The notes under the pieces: model-generated
What the model was told of the DNA's origin: nothing
The model's input: the letters and a program-made list of their open reading frames with translations, nothing else
The model's database searches: none
DNA from: Gemmatimonadota bacterium
GTDB lineage: Bacteria; Gemmatimonadota; Gemmatimonadetes; JACCXV01; JAHWKZ01
DNA length: 9,824 nt
Assembly: GCA_030641505.1 (NCBI GenBank)
Contig: DAOWHI010000211.1
Span: 1-9,824, forward strand
Direction: 5' to 3'
Translations under genes and position numbers: made by a program
Shown: piece by piece, positions 1-6,255 of the stretch
Numbering within the stretch: the stretch's first letter is position 1
How the letters are laid out: each line of letters opens with the position of its first letter

Positions 1-124
1 CAAGGAGCCGGGCGACGACTTCCTCGAGCACTACACGAGCCTGATCGGCAAGACGATCGGGTTACCCCCCACGGCGCTTGTGCTCGCCGCTGAGGAGATC
101 GTGTTCGGCGAAATGCTCCAGTAG
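1..124 (+). CDS. C-terminal fragment of an unidentified protein
   Basis: The frame beginning at base 2 stays open from the window edge to a TAG at 122-124 and gives 40 residues ending in VFGEMLQ. Its middle part is hydrophobic and alanine-rich (LPPTALVLAAEEI), as expected of a helix in a soluble enzyme. I do not recognise the family. The next gene lies on the opposite strand, with its stop only 19 bases away, so the two are convergent; no obvious terminator hairpin lies between them. A longer open frame on the opposite strand covers this stretch, but it is the antisense shadow of the neighbouring transporter gene, so this short frame is the better reading. That it is coding rests only on openness, composition and arrangement. 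Confidence 0.5.
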   Translation, partial: KEPGDDFLEHYTSLIGKTIGLPPTALVLAAEEIVFGEMLQ

Positions 125-143
125 GAGCGCTTTCTCGCCGCCC

Positions 144-1625
144 CTATCCAGCCACCGCAGGCGTCGTTTCTTCCGCACCGGTGATCTCGGGTCGCTTGCC
201 GGCTTCGATCGCCTTGTGTTCGCGCACGATCTGCAACACGACCAAGAGCCAGACCCCGATCACCACCAGGTTGAAGACCGCGAATCCGCGGGCACCGAAC
301 ACGAAGACCGACGTTCCCAAGAACACGATTGCCGCCGAGAACACATCGCCGATCCGGTGGAAGAAGCTGTCGATCACCTGCTTCGCCTTGTACTTGATAT
401 CGCGCGAAGTCGGCAGGAACAGCATCTGCATCGTGGTCTTGTTGACCGAATAGTCGGAGGCGTTCTCGAACGTCTTGCCGAGCCTGGCGAACCGGAGCGC
501 CGGCAAGAAGAAGATGATCGCGTACGTACCCAGTGCGATGATTGGCAACCATAGGAGACCTGCTCGAACCCCACCGTACTTGATCAACCGGCCGACGATG
601 AAGAGCTGCAGGAACATCCCCAGCAGATTGGCCCACAGGAAAAAGTTGGCATAGAACGAGCCGATCACCGACCGCTCGTACTCGCGCTGACTGTCGGCGC
701 TGGCGGGATCACCGAAGTCACGGTTTCCGAACGCCAGCGTTACGCCAGCCTGCGTCGCCTCGGTCGCCGCCAGCTCGGTGCGCTCGGCTCCGTAGTTCTC
801 GACCAACTTGCCGAGGATGTATTCACCGGTTGTGTTGACCAGATTCAACAACAGGGTCAAGAGAGCGATGTACCCCAAGTACCGATGCTTGAGCAGCAGA
901 TCGAAACCGAGGCTCTCCTTCTCCTCCGGTTTGTCTTTATCTGCCTTGGCCGCGTGCTTGGCGGTCATCTCCCGTTGCCGAGCCTGGAGCGCTGCTTTAC
1001 CCCATACCCGACGTGAGATGATGATCGTCAGACCGATACACGCCGCGAGCACCGCCGCTGCCCACAACAGCATCTCGAACACACTGAAATACTCGAGCAG
1101 CCGCCTTGCGATCCCCGCCCCGGCGAACGCGCCAAACGAGCCTCCGAATGCGACCAACGGGAAGAGCCGTTTGCCGGCTTCGTTGTTGTAGACGTCGTTG
1201 GCGTACGACCAGAACTGGGCAACGACCATGACGCTGAAGATCCCGACCCAGACAAAGAAGGCGTAGCCGAGGTATGGGATGTCGGTGCGGCTAAGCGCCC
1301 AGAAGACGATCAGACACGCGATGAACAGGGAAGTAACGACAGTGATCAACCGCGTGCGCTCGTAGCGTGAGACGAGTTTCGCGTACCCACCGACCAGAAA
1401 GAACAACAGCACCGCCATCGCGGCCACCAAGTAACTCTTGGCCTCGGCGCCGCCTTCAGCCAAGATCAACGCCTCACGAACCGGCTTGATCAGGTAGTAG
1501 CTGGTCAGCAGGAGGAATACGTCGAACGCCATGAGCAGAACCAGCATTCCTTCGCCGGGTCGCACATCGGTAAAGAGACTCAGAAAGCGCTCGAACAGGC
1601 TCTTTCGACTTGCGCCGTCGGTCAT
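144..1625 (-). CDS. NTP/NDP exchange (Npt/TLC-type) transporter-like membrane protein
   Basis: A 493-residue polytopic inner-membrane protein with about 10-12 hydrophobic segments. The first segment carries the signature YYLIKPVREALIL (about residues 43-55). A second family block near residues 385-426 reads NASDYSVNKTTMQ...LPTSRDIKYKAKQVIDSFFHRIGD. Both are typical of the NTP/NDP exchange transporter superfamily, whose characterised members swap ATP/ADP in intracellular bacteria and plastids; homologues in free-living bacteria have unknown substrates. A charged cytoplasmic loop lies at about 205-245. Two in-frame ATGs exist at 1631 and 1625. The AGGAGG at 1633-1638 is 1 base from the first and 7 from the second, so 1625 is the likely start. 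The gene is convergent with the fragment at 1-124 and divergent from the DMT transporter. The family call is good; the substrate is not known. Confidence 0.85.
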   Translation of the reverse strand: MTDGASRKSLFERFLSLFTDVRPGEGMLVLLMAFDVFLLLTSYYLIKPVREALILAEGGAEAKSYLVAAMAVLLFFLVGGYAKLVSRYERTRLITVVTSLFIACLIVFWALSRTDIPYLGYAFFVWVGIFSVMVVAQFWSYANDVYNNEAGKRLFPLVAFGGSFGAFAGAGIARRLLEYFSVFEMLLWAAAVLAACIGLTIIISRRVWGKAALQARQREMTAKHAAKADKDKPEEKESLGFDLLLKHRYLGYIALLTLLLNLVNTTGEYILGKLVENYGAERTELAATEATQAGVTLAFGNRDFGDPASADSQREYERSVIGSFYANFFLWANLLGMFLQLFIVGRLIKYGGVRAGLLWLPIIALGTYAIIFFLPALRFARLGKTFENASDYSVNKTTMQMLFLPTSRDIKYKAKQVIDSFFHRIGDVFSAAIVFLGTSVFVFGARGFAVFNLVVIGVWLLVVLQIVREHKAIEAGKRPEITGAEETTPAVAG

Positions 1626-1632
1626 CGACATC

Positions 1633-1638
1633 CCTCCT
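1633..1638 (-). promoter_or_regulatory. Shine-Dalgarno site deciding the transporter start
   Basis: A perfect AGGAGG on the minus strand. It lies 7 bases before the ATG at 1625 but only 1 base before the ATG at 1631, so it favours the downstream start. Confidence 0.75.
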
Positions 1639-1658
1639 GGTGGCGGTCGGTTGGGCTG

Positions 1659-1672
1659 AGGTTCGGTAACCT
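1659..1672. repeat. Short palindrome in the divergent promoter spacer
   Basis: AGGTT-CGGT-AACCT, a perfect 5-base inverted repeat in the 55-base spacer between the divergent Npt-like and EamA transporter genes. It is the size of a small operator half-site pair, but short arms like these also arise by chance. The segment TAACCT (1667-1672), 8 bases before the GTG, could serve as a -10 element for an almost leaderless transcript; no good -35 was found. Confidence 0.25.
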
Positions 1673-1680
1673 AATCCGCT

Positions 1681-2661
1681 GTGAGCACAACCCACCACCC
1701 CTCCCGGGACCGTGCCCAGGTCGCGATGTGGGCGCTGATCCTGATCTGGGCCGCGAACTTCTCGGTCGTCAAAGCAGCGCTGATCGATTTCGAGCCGCTG
1801 GCGTTCAATGCCGCTCGGTTTGTTCTGGCCTCAGCGCTGATGTTGGTGTTCTTGCGGCACACCGGAGGTCTACCGCGCTTCAAGCGCTCGGAGTGGCCGG
1901 TGCTGGTCGGCCTCGGCTTGCTGGGCAACACCTTGTACCAGGTTCTGTTCATCTTTGGGATCGACGGCACCCTGGCCGGTAACTCGGCACTCATCCTGGG
2001 AACTGTGCCGGCATACGTGGCGGTCCTGTCGTCGTGGCTCGGACACGAGCGGCTGGGCACCAAGACGTGGGTCGGCGTCGCGCTCTCATTGGTCGGTGTC
2101 GCGCTTGTCGTGTGGGGGAGCGCGCGCGTCGAGTTCGGTCAAGCCACGGTCCGCGGCGACCTCCTGATGGTGGCGGCTGCGATCGGCTGGTCGCTCTATA
2201 CGGTGGGCTCGAGCCCGCTCGTCCGCCGCTACGGCGCGCTGCCGGTGACCTCGGTGACCCTGTGGATCGGCACGGTAGGGTTGGTCTTGATCAGCGTGCC
2301 GTCGCTATCGAGCCAGTCGTGGACGGTTATTTCATGGGCGTCCTGGGCCGGGCTTCTGTACAGCGGCGCCTTCTCGATCGCGGTCGCGTACCTGTTGTGG
2401 TACTACGGCGTGCGCCACATGGGCAGCACGCGCACCGCGCTCTACTCGAACGCGATTCCGATCGTCGCCCTGGCGATCGCGTGGCTGACGCTCGGCGAAA
2501 CCCCGGGTTGGCTCCAGTTGCTGGGCGCCGTCGCGATCGTGATCGGGGTCACCCTATCGCGGGAAAAGGGTGTCAAGCGAGGGGACAAAAAAGGGGCGGT
2601 CGCCGGGGACCACCCCTTTTCCGAAAACGAAGGGTTGGAGGCTCTAGATCGCCGCGTCTAG
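1681..2661 (+). CDS. EamA/DMT-superfamily transporter
   Basis: A 326-residue inner-membrane protein with ten predicted hydrophobic helices in two homologous halves: EamA domain 1 at about residues 16-145 (WALILIWAANFSVVKAAL) and EamA domain 2 at about 160-293, ending with the typical LGE motif (271-273) and last helix (LGAVAIVIGVTL). Members of the drug/metabolite transporter superfamily export or import small metabolites; the substrate cannot be read from sequence. The GTG at 1681 gives a plausible short N-terminus but has no clear Shine-Dalgarno site; an ATG at 1726 is an alternative. The last 33 or so residues (KGVKRGDK onward) lie beyond the domain and are polar, and their codons contain an intrinsic terminator hairpin. 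The stop overlaps the stop of the convergent cytochrome gene by four bases (CTAG). Confidence 0.88.
   Translation: MSTTHHPSRDRAQVAMWALILIWAANFSVVKAALIDFEPLAFNAARFVLASALMLVFLRHTGGLPRFKRSEWPVLVGLGLLGNTLYQVLFIFGIDGTLAGNSALILGTVPAYVAVLSSWLGHERLGTKTWVGVALSLVGVALVVWGSARVEFGQATVRGDLLMVAAAIGWSLYTVGSSPLVRRYGALPVTSVTLWIGTVGLVLISVPSLSSQSWTVISWASWAGLLYSGAFSIAVAYLLWYYGVRHMGSTRTALYSNAIPIVALAIAWLTLGETPGWLQLLGAVAIVIGVTLSREKGVKRGDKKGAVAGDHPFSENEGLEALDRRV
2587..2620 (-). terminator. Intrinsic terminator (bidirectional shape), best for the minus-strand cytochrome gene
   Basis: The stem is AAAAGGGG (2589-2596), one mismatch, GGTC (2598-2601), a six-base loop, GACC (2608-2611), one mismatch, CCCCTTTT (2613-2620). 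Read on the minus strand, the hairpin ends in a run of six T (2592-2587) and begins 38 bases past the cytochrome stop, which is a textbook rho-independent terminator. Read on the plus strand it ends in only four T. It lies wholly inside codons 303-314 of the EamA transporter gene, 39 bases before that gene's stop. Confidence 0.8.
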
Positions 2662-3434
2662 CGGGCGCCGAGCTCTTTCAGCTTATCGACGGCGTTCGTG
2701 TTTTCCGGGTTTAGCTCGAGCGACTTCTCGTAGTACTCGATCGCGTGTTCGTTGTCGCCCTTGGCCATGTAGGCCTCGGCCAGGCTGTCCCACGGATTGA
2801 ACGCTTCCGGATGCAGGTCGACGTTGAACTGGAAGACCTCGATCGCGCCATCTAAGTCGTCACGCCCGAGAAACTCGTAGCCGAACGCGTTCATCCCGTT
2901 CTCGGGAACCAGCAGGTTGTCGGGGTACTTCTCCCGTGTTGCCTGGAACACCGCGCGCGCTTCCGCGAACTGACCGGCCCGCGCCAACTCCAGGAATCGC
3001 CACTGCTCGGTAATGAATCCGTGGGGCTCGGGTTGACTGAGCGCCCACACGTAGGCCGCCACGGAGGCGAGTTGCTCATCGCTGACGTTCAACCCGCCCT
3101 TCGGGTTCATCGGAAACGGCCTGGGCTTTACCGCCTTCATGTTCGGCTGGGGGACGCCCGAGATGATCGTCTGCAGAATGCCATCGAGGTCACCTTGGCT
3201 GTGGAGCCACTCGACATCGGACAGATCCGGCGCTCGTGTCCCGCTTCCCCTGCCCGCAATCGCGTGGCAGAAGACGCAGGTCCCGCCGTTGAACAAGTTG
3301 CTCCCGGCTAGGATCTGTTCGGGCGTAACGCTATCGGATGTGGCTTCCCCGGCATCCTGACCGAGGGCCGGGCTGGCGAGCATCGCCGCGATCATCATGA
3401 CCGGGGCAAAAGACAACCGTAGTGAGCTAACCAC
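2658..3434 (-). CDS. Exported monohaem cytochrome c with C-terminal TPR repeats
   Basis: A 258-residue predicted periplasmic protein. Residues 1-25 form a Sec signal peptide (hydrophobic PVMMIAAMLA, cleavage near ALG-Q). A class I cytochrome c domain follows at about 37-133: haem motif CVFCH at 53-57, candidate distal ligand Met99 or Met109, and the usual closing helix SDEQLASVAAYVW. Residues 140-258 hold about three TPR units, the last two very regular (DDLDGAIEVFQFNVDLHPEA and DNEHAIEYYEKSLELNPENT). The start is a GTG at 3434 because GGAGG sits 6 bases upstream and the signal peptide begins there; an in-frame ATG at 3494 lies before the ribosome site and inside a hairpin. The likely role is periplasmic electron transfer, with the TPR part docking a partner; no redox partner gene is adjacent. 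It follows a small gene on the same strand after 90 bases. Confidence 0.85.
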   Translation of the reverse strand: MVSSLRLSFAPVMMIAAMLASPALGQDAGEATSDSVTPEQILAGSNLFNGGTCVFCHAIAGRGSGTRAPDLSDVEWLHSQGDLDGILQTIISGVPQPNMKAVKPRPFPMNPKGGLNVSDEQLASVAAYVWALSQPEPHGFITEQWRFLELARAGQFAEARAVFQATREKYPDNLLVPENGMNAFGYEFLGRDDLDGAIEVFQFNVDLHPEAFNPWDSLAEAYMAKGDNEHAIEYYEKSLELNPENTNAVDKLKELGAR

Positions 3435-3440
3435 GACAAA

Positions 3441-3445
3441 CCTCC
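3441..3445 (-). promoter_or_regulatory. Shine-Dalgarno site deciding the cytochrome start
   Basis: GGAGG on the minus strand, 6 bases before the GTG at 3434. It supports this non-ATG start over the upstream in-frame ATG at 3494. Confidence 0.75.
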
Positions 3446-3457
3446 ATTGGACAAAAC

Positions 3458-3504
3458 GTCTAGAGCACGGTGGCGGGCGGTCCCGCAGCACCAAAACTCT
3501 AGAC
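3458..3504 (-). other. Large stem-loop between the small gene and the cytochrome gene
   Basis: Nested inverted repeat. The outer arms are GTCTAGAG (3458-3465) and CTCTAGAC (3497-3504), perfectly complementary. Inside are GGTG (3469-3472) with CACC (3489-3492), and GCGGG (3473-3477) with CCCGC (3482-3486), closed by a CGGT tetraloop (3478-3481). The structure begins 20 bases after the stop of the 73-aa gene. On the minus strand it is followed by GTTTTGT, a weak T tract, and then the cytochrome ribosome site 12 bases beyond the stem. It may be a partial terminator or attenuator, or a 5' leader structure that sets cytochrome expression or mRNA stability. Confidence 0.6.
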
Positions 3505-3524
3505 TATCTGTCGCGGCCGCGCAT

Positions 3525-3746
3525 TCAATCGGGGCAGGCGACGCCGGCCATGTCCTCGATCATGTCGCGACACACCTGGACCGCGTCCTTACCGTCCCTG
3601 ATCTCCTTCATGATCTCGATGCAAGTCGCCATCGCCGAGCCGGCCTCCGGGGTATCGTAGCCCAGCATCAGGATCTCTTCACGGATTCGCTCCTGCTCTT
3701 CGGGCGACATCTCGTGAAGCGCCTTGAGAATTTGCTCTCTCGTCAT
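3525..3746 (-). CDS. Small acidic protein of unknown function (73 aa)
   Basis: The start ATG at 3746 is preceded by AAGGAG at a 6-base spacing, which marks this as a real gene. The product begins MTREQILKALHEMSPEEQ, is rich in Glu, Asp and Met, and is predicted almost wholly helical, with three cysteines (42, 59, 71) near the C-terminus (VACPD). No signal peptide or membrane segment is visible, so it is likely cytoplasmic. I do not recognise a family. It is first in a minus-strand pair with the cytochrome c-TPR gene, 90 bases downstream and separated by a strong hairpin. It is divergent from the kelch gene across a 154-base spacer. The open frame extends further upstream, but that part lies before the ribosome site and is low-quality coding. 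Confidence 0.72.
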   Translation of the reverse strand: MTREQILKALHEMSPEEQERIREEILMLGYDTPEAGSAMATCIEIMKEIRDGKDAVQVCRDMIEDMAGVACPD

Positions 3747-3752
3747 CTGTGA

Positions 3753-3758
3753 CTCCTT
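3753..3758 (-). promoter_or_regulatory. Shine-Dalgarno site of the 73-aa gene
   Basis: AAGGAG on the minus strand, 6 bases before the ATG at 3746. It fixes the start and supports the small gene as real. Confidence 0.75.
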
Positions 3759-3812
3759 CCTGCTTCGTATTGGGCCACGCCTGAATATGGGATCGCTCCC
3801 TGATAGTGTAGG

Positions 3813-3838
3813 CCGACAAGTGGTGACAATTCTGTCGG
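3813..3838. repeat. Inverted repeat CCGACA-N14-TGTCGG in the divergent spacer
   Basis: Perfect 6-base arms at 3813-3818 and 3833-3838, about 20 bases centre to centre (two helical turns). They lie between the divergent 73-aa gene and the kelch gene. A further copy of the TGTCGG half-site lies at 3856-3861. On the minus strand, TTGTCA (3829-3824) overlaps the repeat and could be a -35 element with TATCAG (3805-3800) as a weak -10, 18 bases apart. This is a candidate operator only. Confidence 0.35.
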
Positions 3839-3900
3839 GGAATTCCTCAAGTCGTTGTCGGGAGACGGCTGGCAGCCCCCGGGGGGGGCGACGCAACGTT

Positions 3901-4947
3901 ATGGGAGTGATGGGTCTTTACGACAGGATGAGTTGGAGTAGAATCAGGAGCCGCCACCGTCGGCGGTGGGGTGTCCACGCGGTCGCGTTGCTCGGCCTCG
4001 CGCTGGCTGGACAGGTCGCCTGCAACGGCGATGGTGGCAACGGCTCCGCCATGGGGCCGATCCCACCACCCGGCGGTTCGGGGCCGTGGGAGGTCCTGCA
4101 ATCGATGGCCAATGCGCGGACCGAGAACAGCGTCGCTGCGCTCGGCGGGCGAGTGTACACGACTGGAGGTTTCGGACCCGGCCGCACCGCGGCATCGACC
4201 GTCGAGCGATACGATCCGACGACTGATCGATGGACGACCGTGACCGAGCTCCCGGCCTCGGTCAACCACGCTGGCATGGCGGCGGTCGGTGGGCTTCTGT
4301 ACGTCGTCGGCGGTTACTTCGGCACCAGCTTTAACCCCATCAACTTGGTCCAGATCTACGATCCCGTTGCGGACGCGTGGTCGGCCGGTGCCCCGATGCC
4401 CGCTAGCCGCGGCGCGATCGCAGTGGCGGTGAGGAATGGCAAGATCCATGCGATCGGGGGCGTCAACGCGGCTGGGGAAACCGTCGGCACACACGACGTG
4501 TACGATCCGGTCGCGAACGATTGGCAGTCGTTGGCTCCGATGCCGACCGTCCGTGAACATATCGCGGCGGCCGCGATCGGTAACAACATCTACGTCGCCG
4601 CCGGTCGCTTCGGCGGCCAGAACCGAACCACTTTAGAGATCTACGACGCGATCAGCGATCAGTGGTCGGCCGGACCACCGGTGCCGACCGCCAGGAGCGG
4701 CGTCGCGGCGGTGGCGCTAGACAACAAGTTCTATTTGTTCGGTGGGGAGGACCTTCAGTCGACGAACACGTTCGACGCCAACGAGCGCTTCGATCCGGCG
4801 ACAAACCGTTGGGAGCAGCTCAATCCGATGCCGACCTCGCGCCACGGCCTAGGCGCTGCCGTGGTTGGCAATTCGATTTACGTTGTCGGTGGCGGGCCGC
4901 AAGCCGGCTTCGCGTTCAGCCGAGCAAACGAGCGATTCACGCCGTAG
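3901..4947 (+). CDS. Exported six-bladed kelch-repeat propeller protein
   Basis: A 348-residue protein. The N-terminus has a very basic stretch (RSRHRRRW) and a hydrophobic core (AVALLGLALAGQVAC), which is a secretion signal. Cys41 follows at a lipobox-like position, but the -3 residue is Gln rather than Leu, so lipoprotein status is uncertain. A Gly/Pro linker (42-62) leads to five clear kelch units plus a split sixth. Conserved GG pairs are at 89, 137, 186, 281 and 330 (AG at 234-235), and the repeat tryptophans are at 111, 160, 208, 255 and 304. The last unit lacks its Trp, and the N-terminal strand PWEVLQSM can complete that blade (velcro closure). The role is likely protein or glycan binding outside the cytoplasm. 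Start candidates are 3901, 3910 and 3928; none has an ideal ribosome site. The gene ends 6 bases from the convergent cysteine-rich gene. Confidence 0.85.
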   Translation: MGVMGLYDRMSWSRIRSRHRRRWGVHAVALLGLALAGQVACNGDGGNGSAMGPIPPPGGSGPWEVLQSMANARTENSVAALGGRVYTTGGFGPGRTAASTVERYDPTTDRWTTVTELPASVNHAGMAAVGGLLYVVGGYFGTSFNPINLVQIYDPVADAWSAGAPMPASRGAIAVAVRNGKIHAIGGVNAAGETVGTHDVYDPVANDWQSLAPMPTVREHIAAAAIGNNIYVAAGRFGGQNRTTLEIYDAISDQWSAGPPVPTARSGVAAVALDNKFYLFGGEDLQSTNTFDANERFDPATNRWEQLNPMPTSRHGLGAAVVGNSIYVVGGGPQAGFAFSRANERFTP

Positions 4948-4953
4948 CAGGTG

Positions 4954-6255
4954 TCACGAAGCCGCCTTCCCGCCAAGCTGCGCGCCCTGGCGGCACGTTG
5001 CGACGAACGATTCCTCGGCCTGTGCGCAGAGCGATGCTCGCGTCTCGTGGTCTGCGACCAGGGTCGCGATCTCCTCGCCTAACCCCTTGTAACACATAGA
5101 CTTATAATCTTGATCGTCTTCGATGACGTGACAGAAATCGAGTCCACTTTCGGCCCGCGCGGTCCAATCGACGAACGCTTTCACAACACCCACATAACAC
5201 CAGCCGCGGTACTCGGTGCTTCCGGCCTCACAATGGCCGGCGGCTGTTTCGGGATCCTTTGTGTAGGCGGTAACGCTGCGCCCCAGACTCTGATGACATG
5301 TAGGGCGCATGTTCGCCGGTGCCCCGTCACACGACGCCGATGCATCCTGTAGGTCGCCGCCATTGTGGTGCAGCATCACCGACGTTTGCATCAGATAGCA
5401 CTGCTGGTGATAGCGCGCGTCCATCACCGAGCATGGGTAGTGTGGATCGTCCGGATCGATCGCCTTCCAAGCAGAGTCAAATGCATCGTGGCTCGCGTGC
5501 CCGATCTCGTTCCCGTTGGAGTCGTCTTTGGTTTCGGCGGCCAGGACCGAGGCCGGATGGTGTGGAGACGTGGCGCCCATGACGTTCTCCATGAACGCTC
5601 CGCCGTAACACGACTCGCGATCCCAAAAGTCGCCCAGCAGATCGCACGCCTCGAGCGCCTTGGGCAGGTGATGGTCATGGTACATCGTCAACCCATGACC
5701 CATGCCGTGCACGCATTGGAACAGAATCCAGCGGCTCTGATCGGCCCGCTTGTAGGGCCGGCACAACTCCTCGAGCACCTCGGCGTCGGGGTTGCCCCGA
5801 TCCTCGAAGTACGCCTGAATCACCCCGTGATAGCACCCCGACGAGAAGCTCTCGGTACAGCCCGAGAAGGTTTCGGCCACATCAGGGGATAGCTGATAGG
5901 CCTCGATTCCGATGTGATGGGCGTAGACGTGAGCGTCGCGGGCTGCGTCATCGTCCCGGACCACCAGCGAGTCGAGTGTGTGCATCGTCGGGCGCACGCC
6001 AAGCGCCCCGAGTCGCCCACTCAATGCGGCTTGATAGCAGTCGATCTTCTCCTGTCCCGCCAAGTCGCCGCACCGCTCTACCAACGCGCTCGCGGCCGTT
6101 CCCGGATCCTTCGCGATCTCCCGCCCGCCGCGCGAGCCAAGATCAAAGAGCGAAAACCCGCCACCCAAGGACATCAACACGGCCAGGCCCAGGACGAGGA
6201 TCGCCACGATCGCGGCCGACAACAGCGTCCGCCGGTGCTTGGGTGTCGCGGTCAC
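4954..6255 (-). CDS. Membrane-anchored protein with nine paired-cysteine repeats (uncharacterised)
   Basis: A 433-residue protein. One hydrophobic segment (about 11-30) acts as an uncleaved anchor or signal, so the rest is probably periplasmic. It has 18 cysteines and all fall in pairs: 62/73, 133/141, 165/181, 204/216, 275/286, 309/320, 342/353, 375/388, 410/421. Five pairs are exactly C-x10-C, and the second Cys is often followed by Tyr/His-x-Gly (GCYHG, CVHGMGHG, CYGG, CYVG, CYKG). From 275 onward the repeat period is 33-35 residues, suggesting a disulfide-stapled helical solenoid. The N-terminal half is also rich in histidine (YAHHIG, CVHGMGHGLT, YHDHH), possibly a metal site. There is no CxxCH haem motif. 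I cannot name a characterised family. The start is a GTG whose TGA overlap (GTGA) couples it to the cyclase gene; GAGGGG lies 2 bases upstream. Confidence 0.8.
   Translation of the reverse strand: MTATPKHRRTLLSAAIVAILVLGLAVLMSLGGGFSLFDLGSRGGREIAKDPGTAASALVERCGDLAGQEKIDCYQAALSGRLGALGVRPTMHTLDSLVVRDDDAARDAHVYAHHIGIEAYQLSPDVAETFSGCTESFSSGCYHGVIQAYFEDRGNPDAEVLEELCRPYKRADQSRWILFQCVHGMGHGLTMYHDHHLPKALEACDLLGDFWDRESCYGGAFMENVMGATSPHHPASVLAAETKDDSNGNEIGHASHDAFDSAWKAIDPDDPHYPCSVMDARYHQQCYLMQTSVMLHHNGGDLQDASASCDGAPANMRPTCHQSLGRSVTAYTKDPETAAGHCEAGSTEYRGWCYVGVVKAFVDWTARAESGLDFCHVIEDDQDYKSMCYKGLGEEIATLVADHETRASLCAQAEESFVATCRQGAQLGGKAAS

Noticed and set aside
2034..2714. Plus-strand 226-residue open frame overlapping the DMT gene
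   Set aside because: It is a frame-shifted shadow full of Arg/Gly; the EamA frame has the conserved helices.
3435..3494. N-terminal extension of the cytochrome gene to an ATG at 3494
   Set aside because: It would place the start inside the hairpin and upstream of a perfect GGAGG; the extension is Arg/Pro-rich and would bury the signal peptide.
2644..3504. Apparent cluster of CTAG tetramers at both ends of the cytochrome gene
   Set aside because: CTAG is not rare in this window (other copies near 3306, 4401, 4718, 4849, 6588, 7092, 7253, 9119, 9221 and 9450), so clustering is not notable.
3881..3888. Run of eight G just before the kelch start
   Set aside because: It may act as a loose ribosome site or be a homopolymer sequencing artefact; it changes no reading frame.
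3747..3896. Upstream extension of the 73-aa gene
   Set aside because: It lies before AAGGAG-N6-ATG, is Arg/Pro/Ser-rich with poor coding character, and overlaps the divergent promoter region.
3724..3900. Upstream extension of the kelch gene to an ATG at 3724
   Set aside because: It would run antisense through the start of the 73-aa gene and put the secretion signal about 80 residues into the protein.
3954..3969. Small hairpin CCACCG-TCGG-CGGTGG near the start of the kelch gene
   Set aside because: It lies inside codons for the Arg-rich signal region, and six-base GC stems are common at this composition.
3847..4560. Minus-strand 237-residue open frame opposite the kelch gene
   Set aside because: It is an antisense shadow rich in Arg, Asp and His with no recognisable domain.
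5365..5892. Plus-strand 175-residue open frame opposite the Cys-repeat gene
   Set aside because: It is an antisense shadow in GC-rich DNA, rich in Arg/Val/His with no domain; the minus-strand frame has regular motifs.
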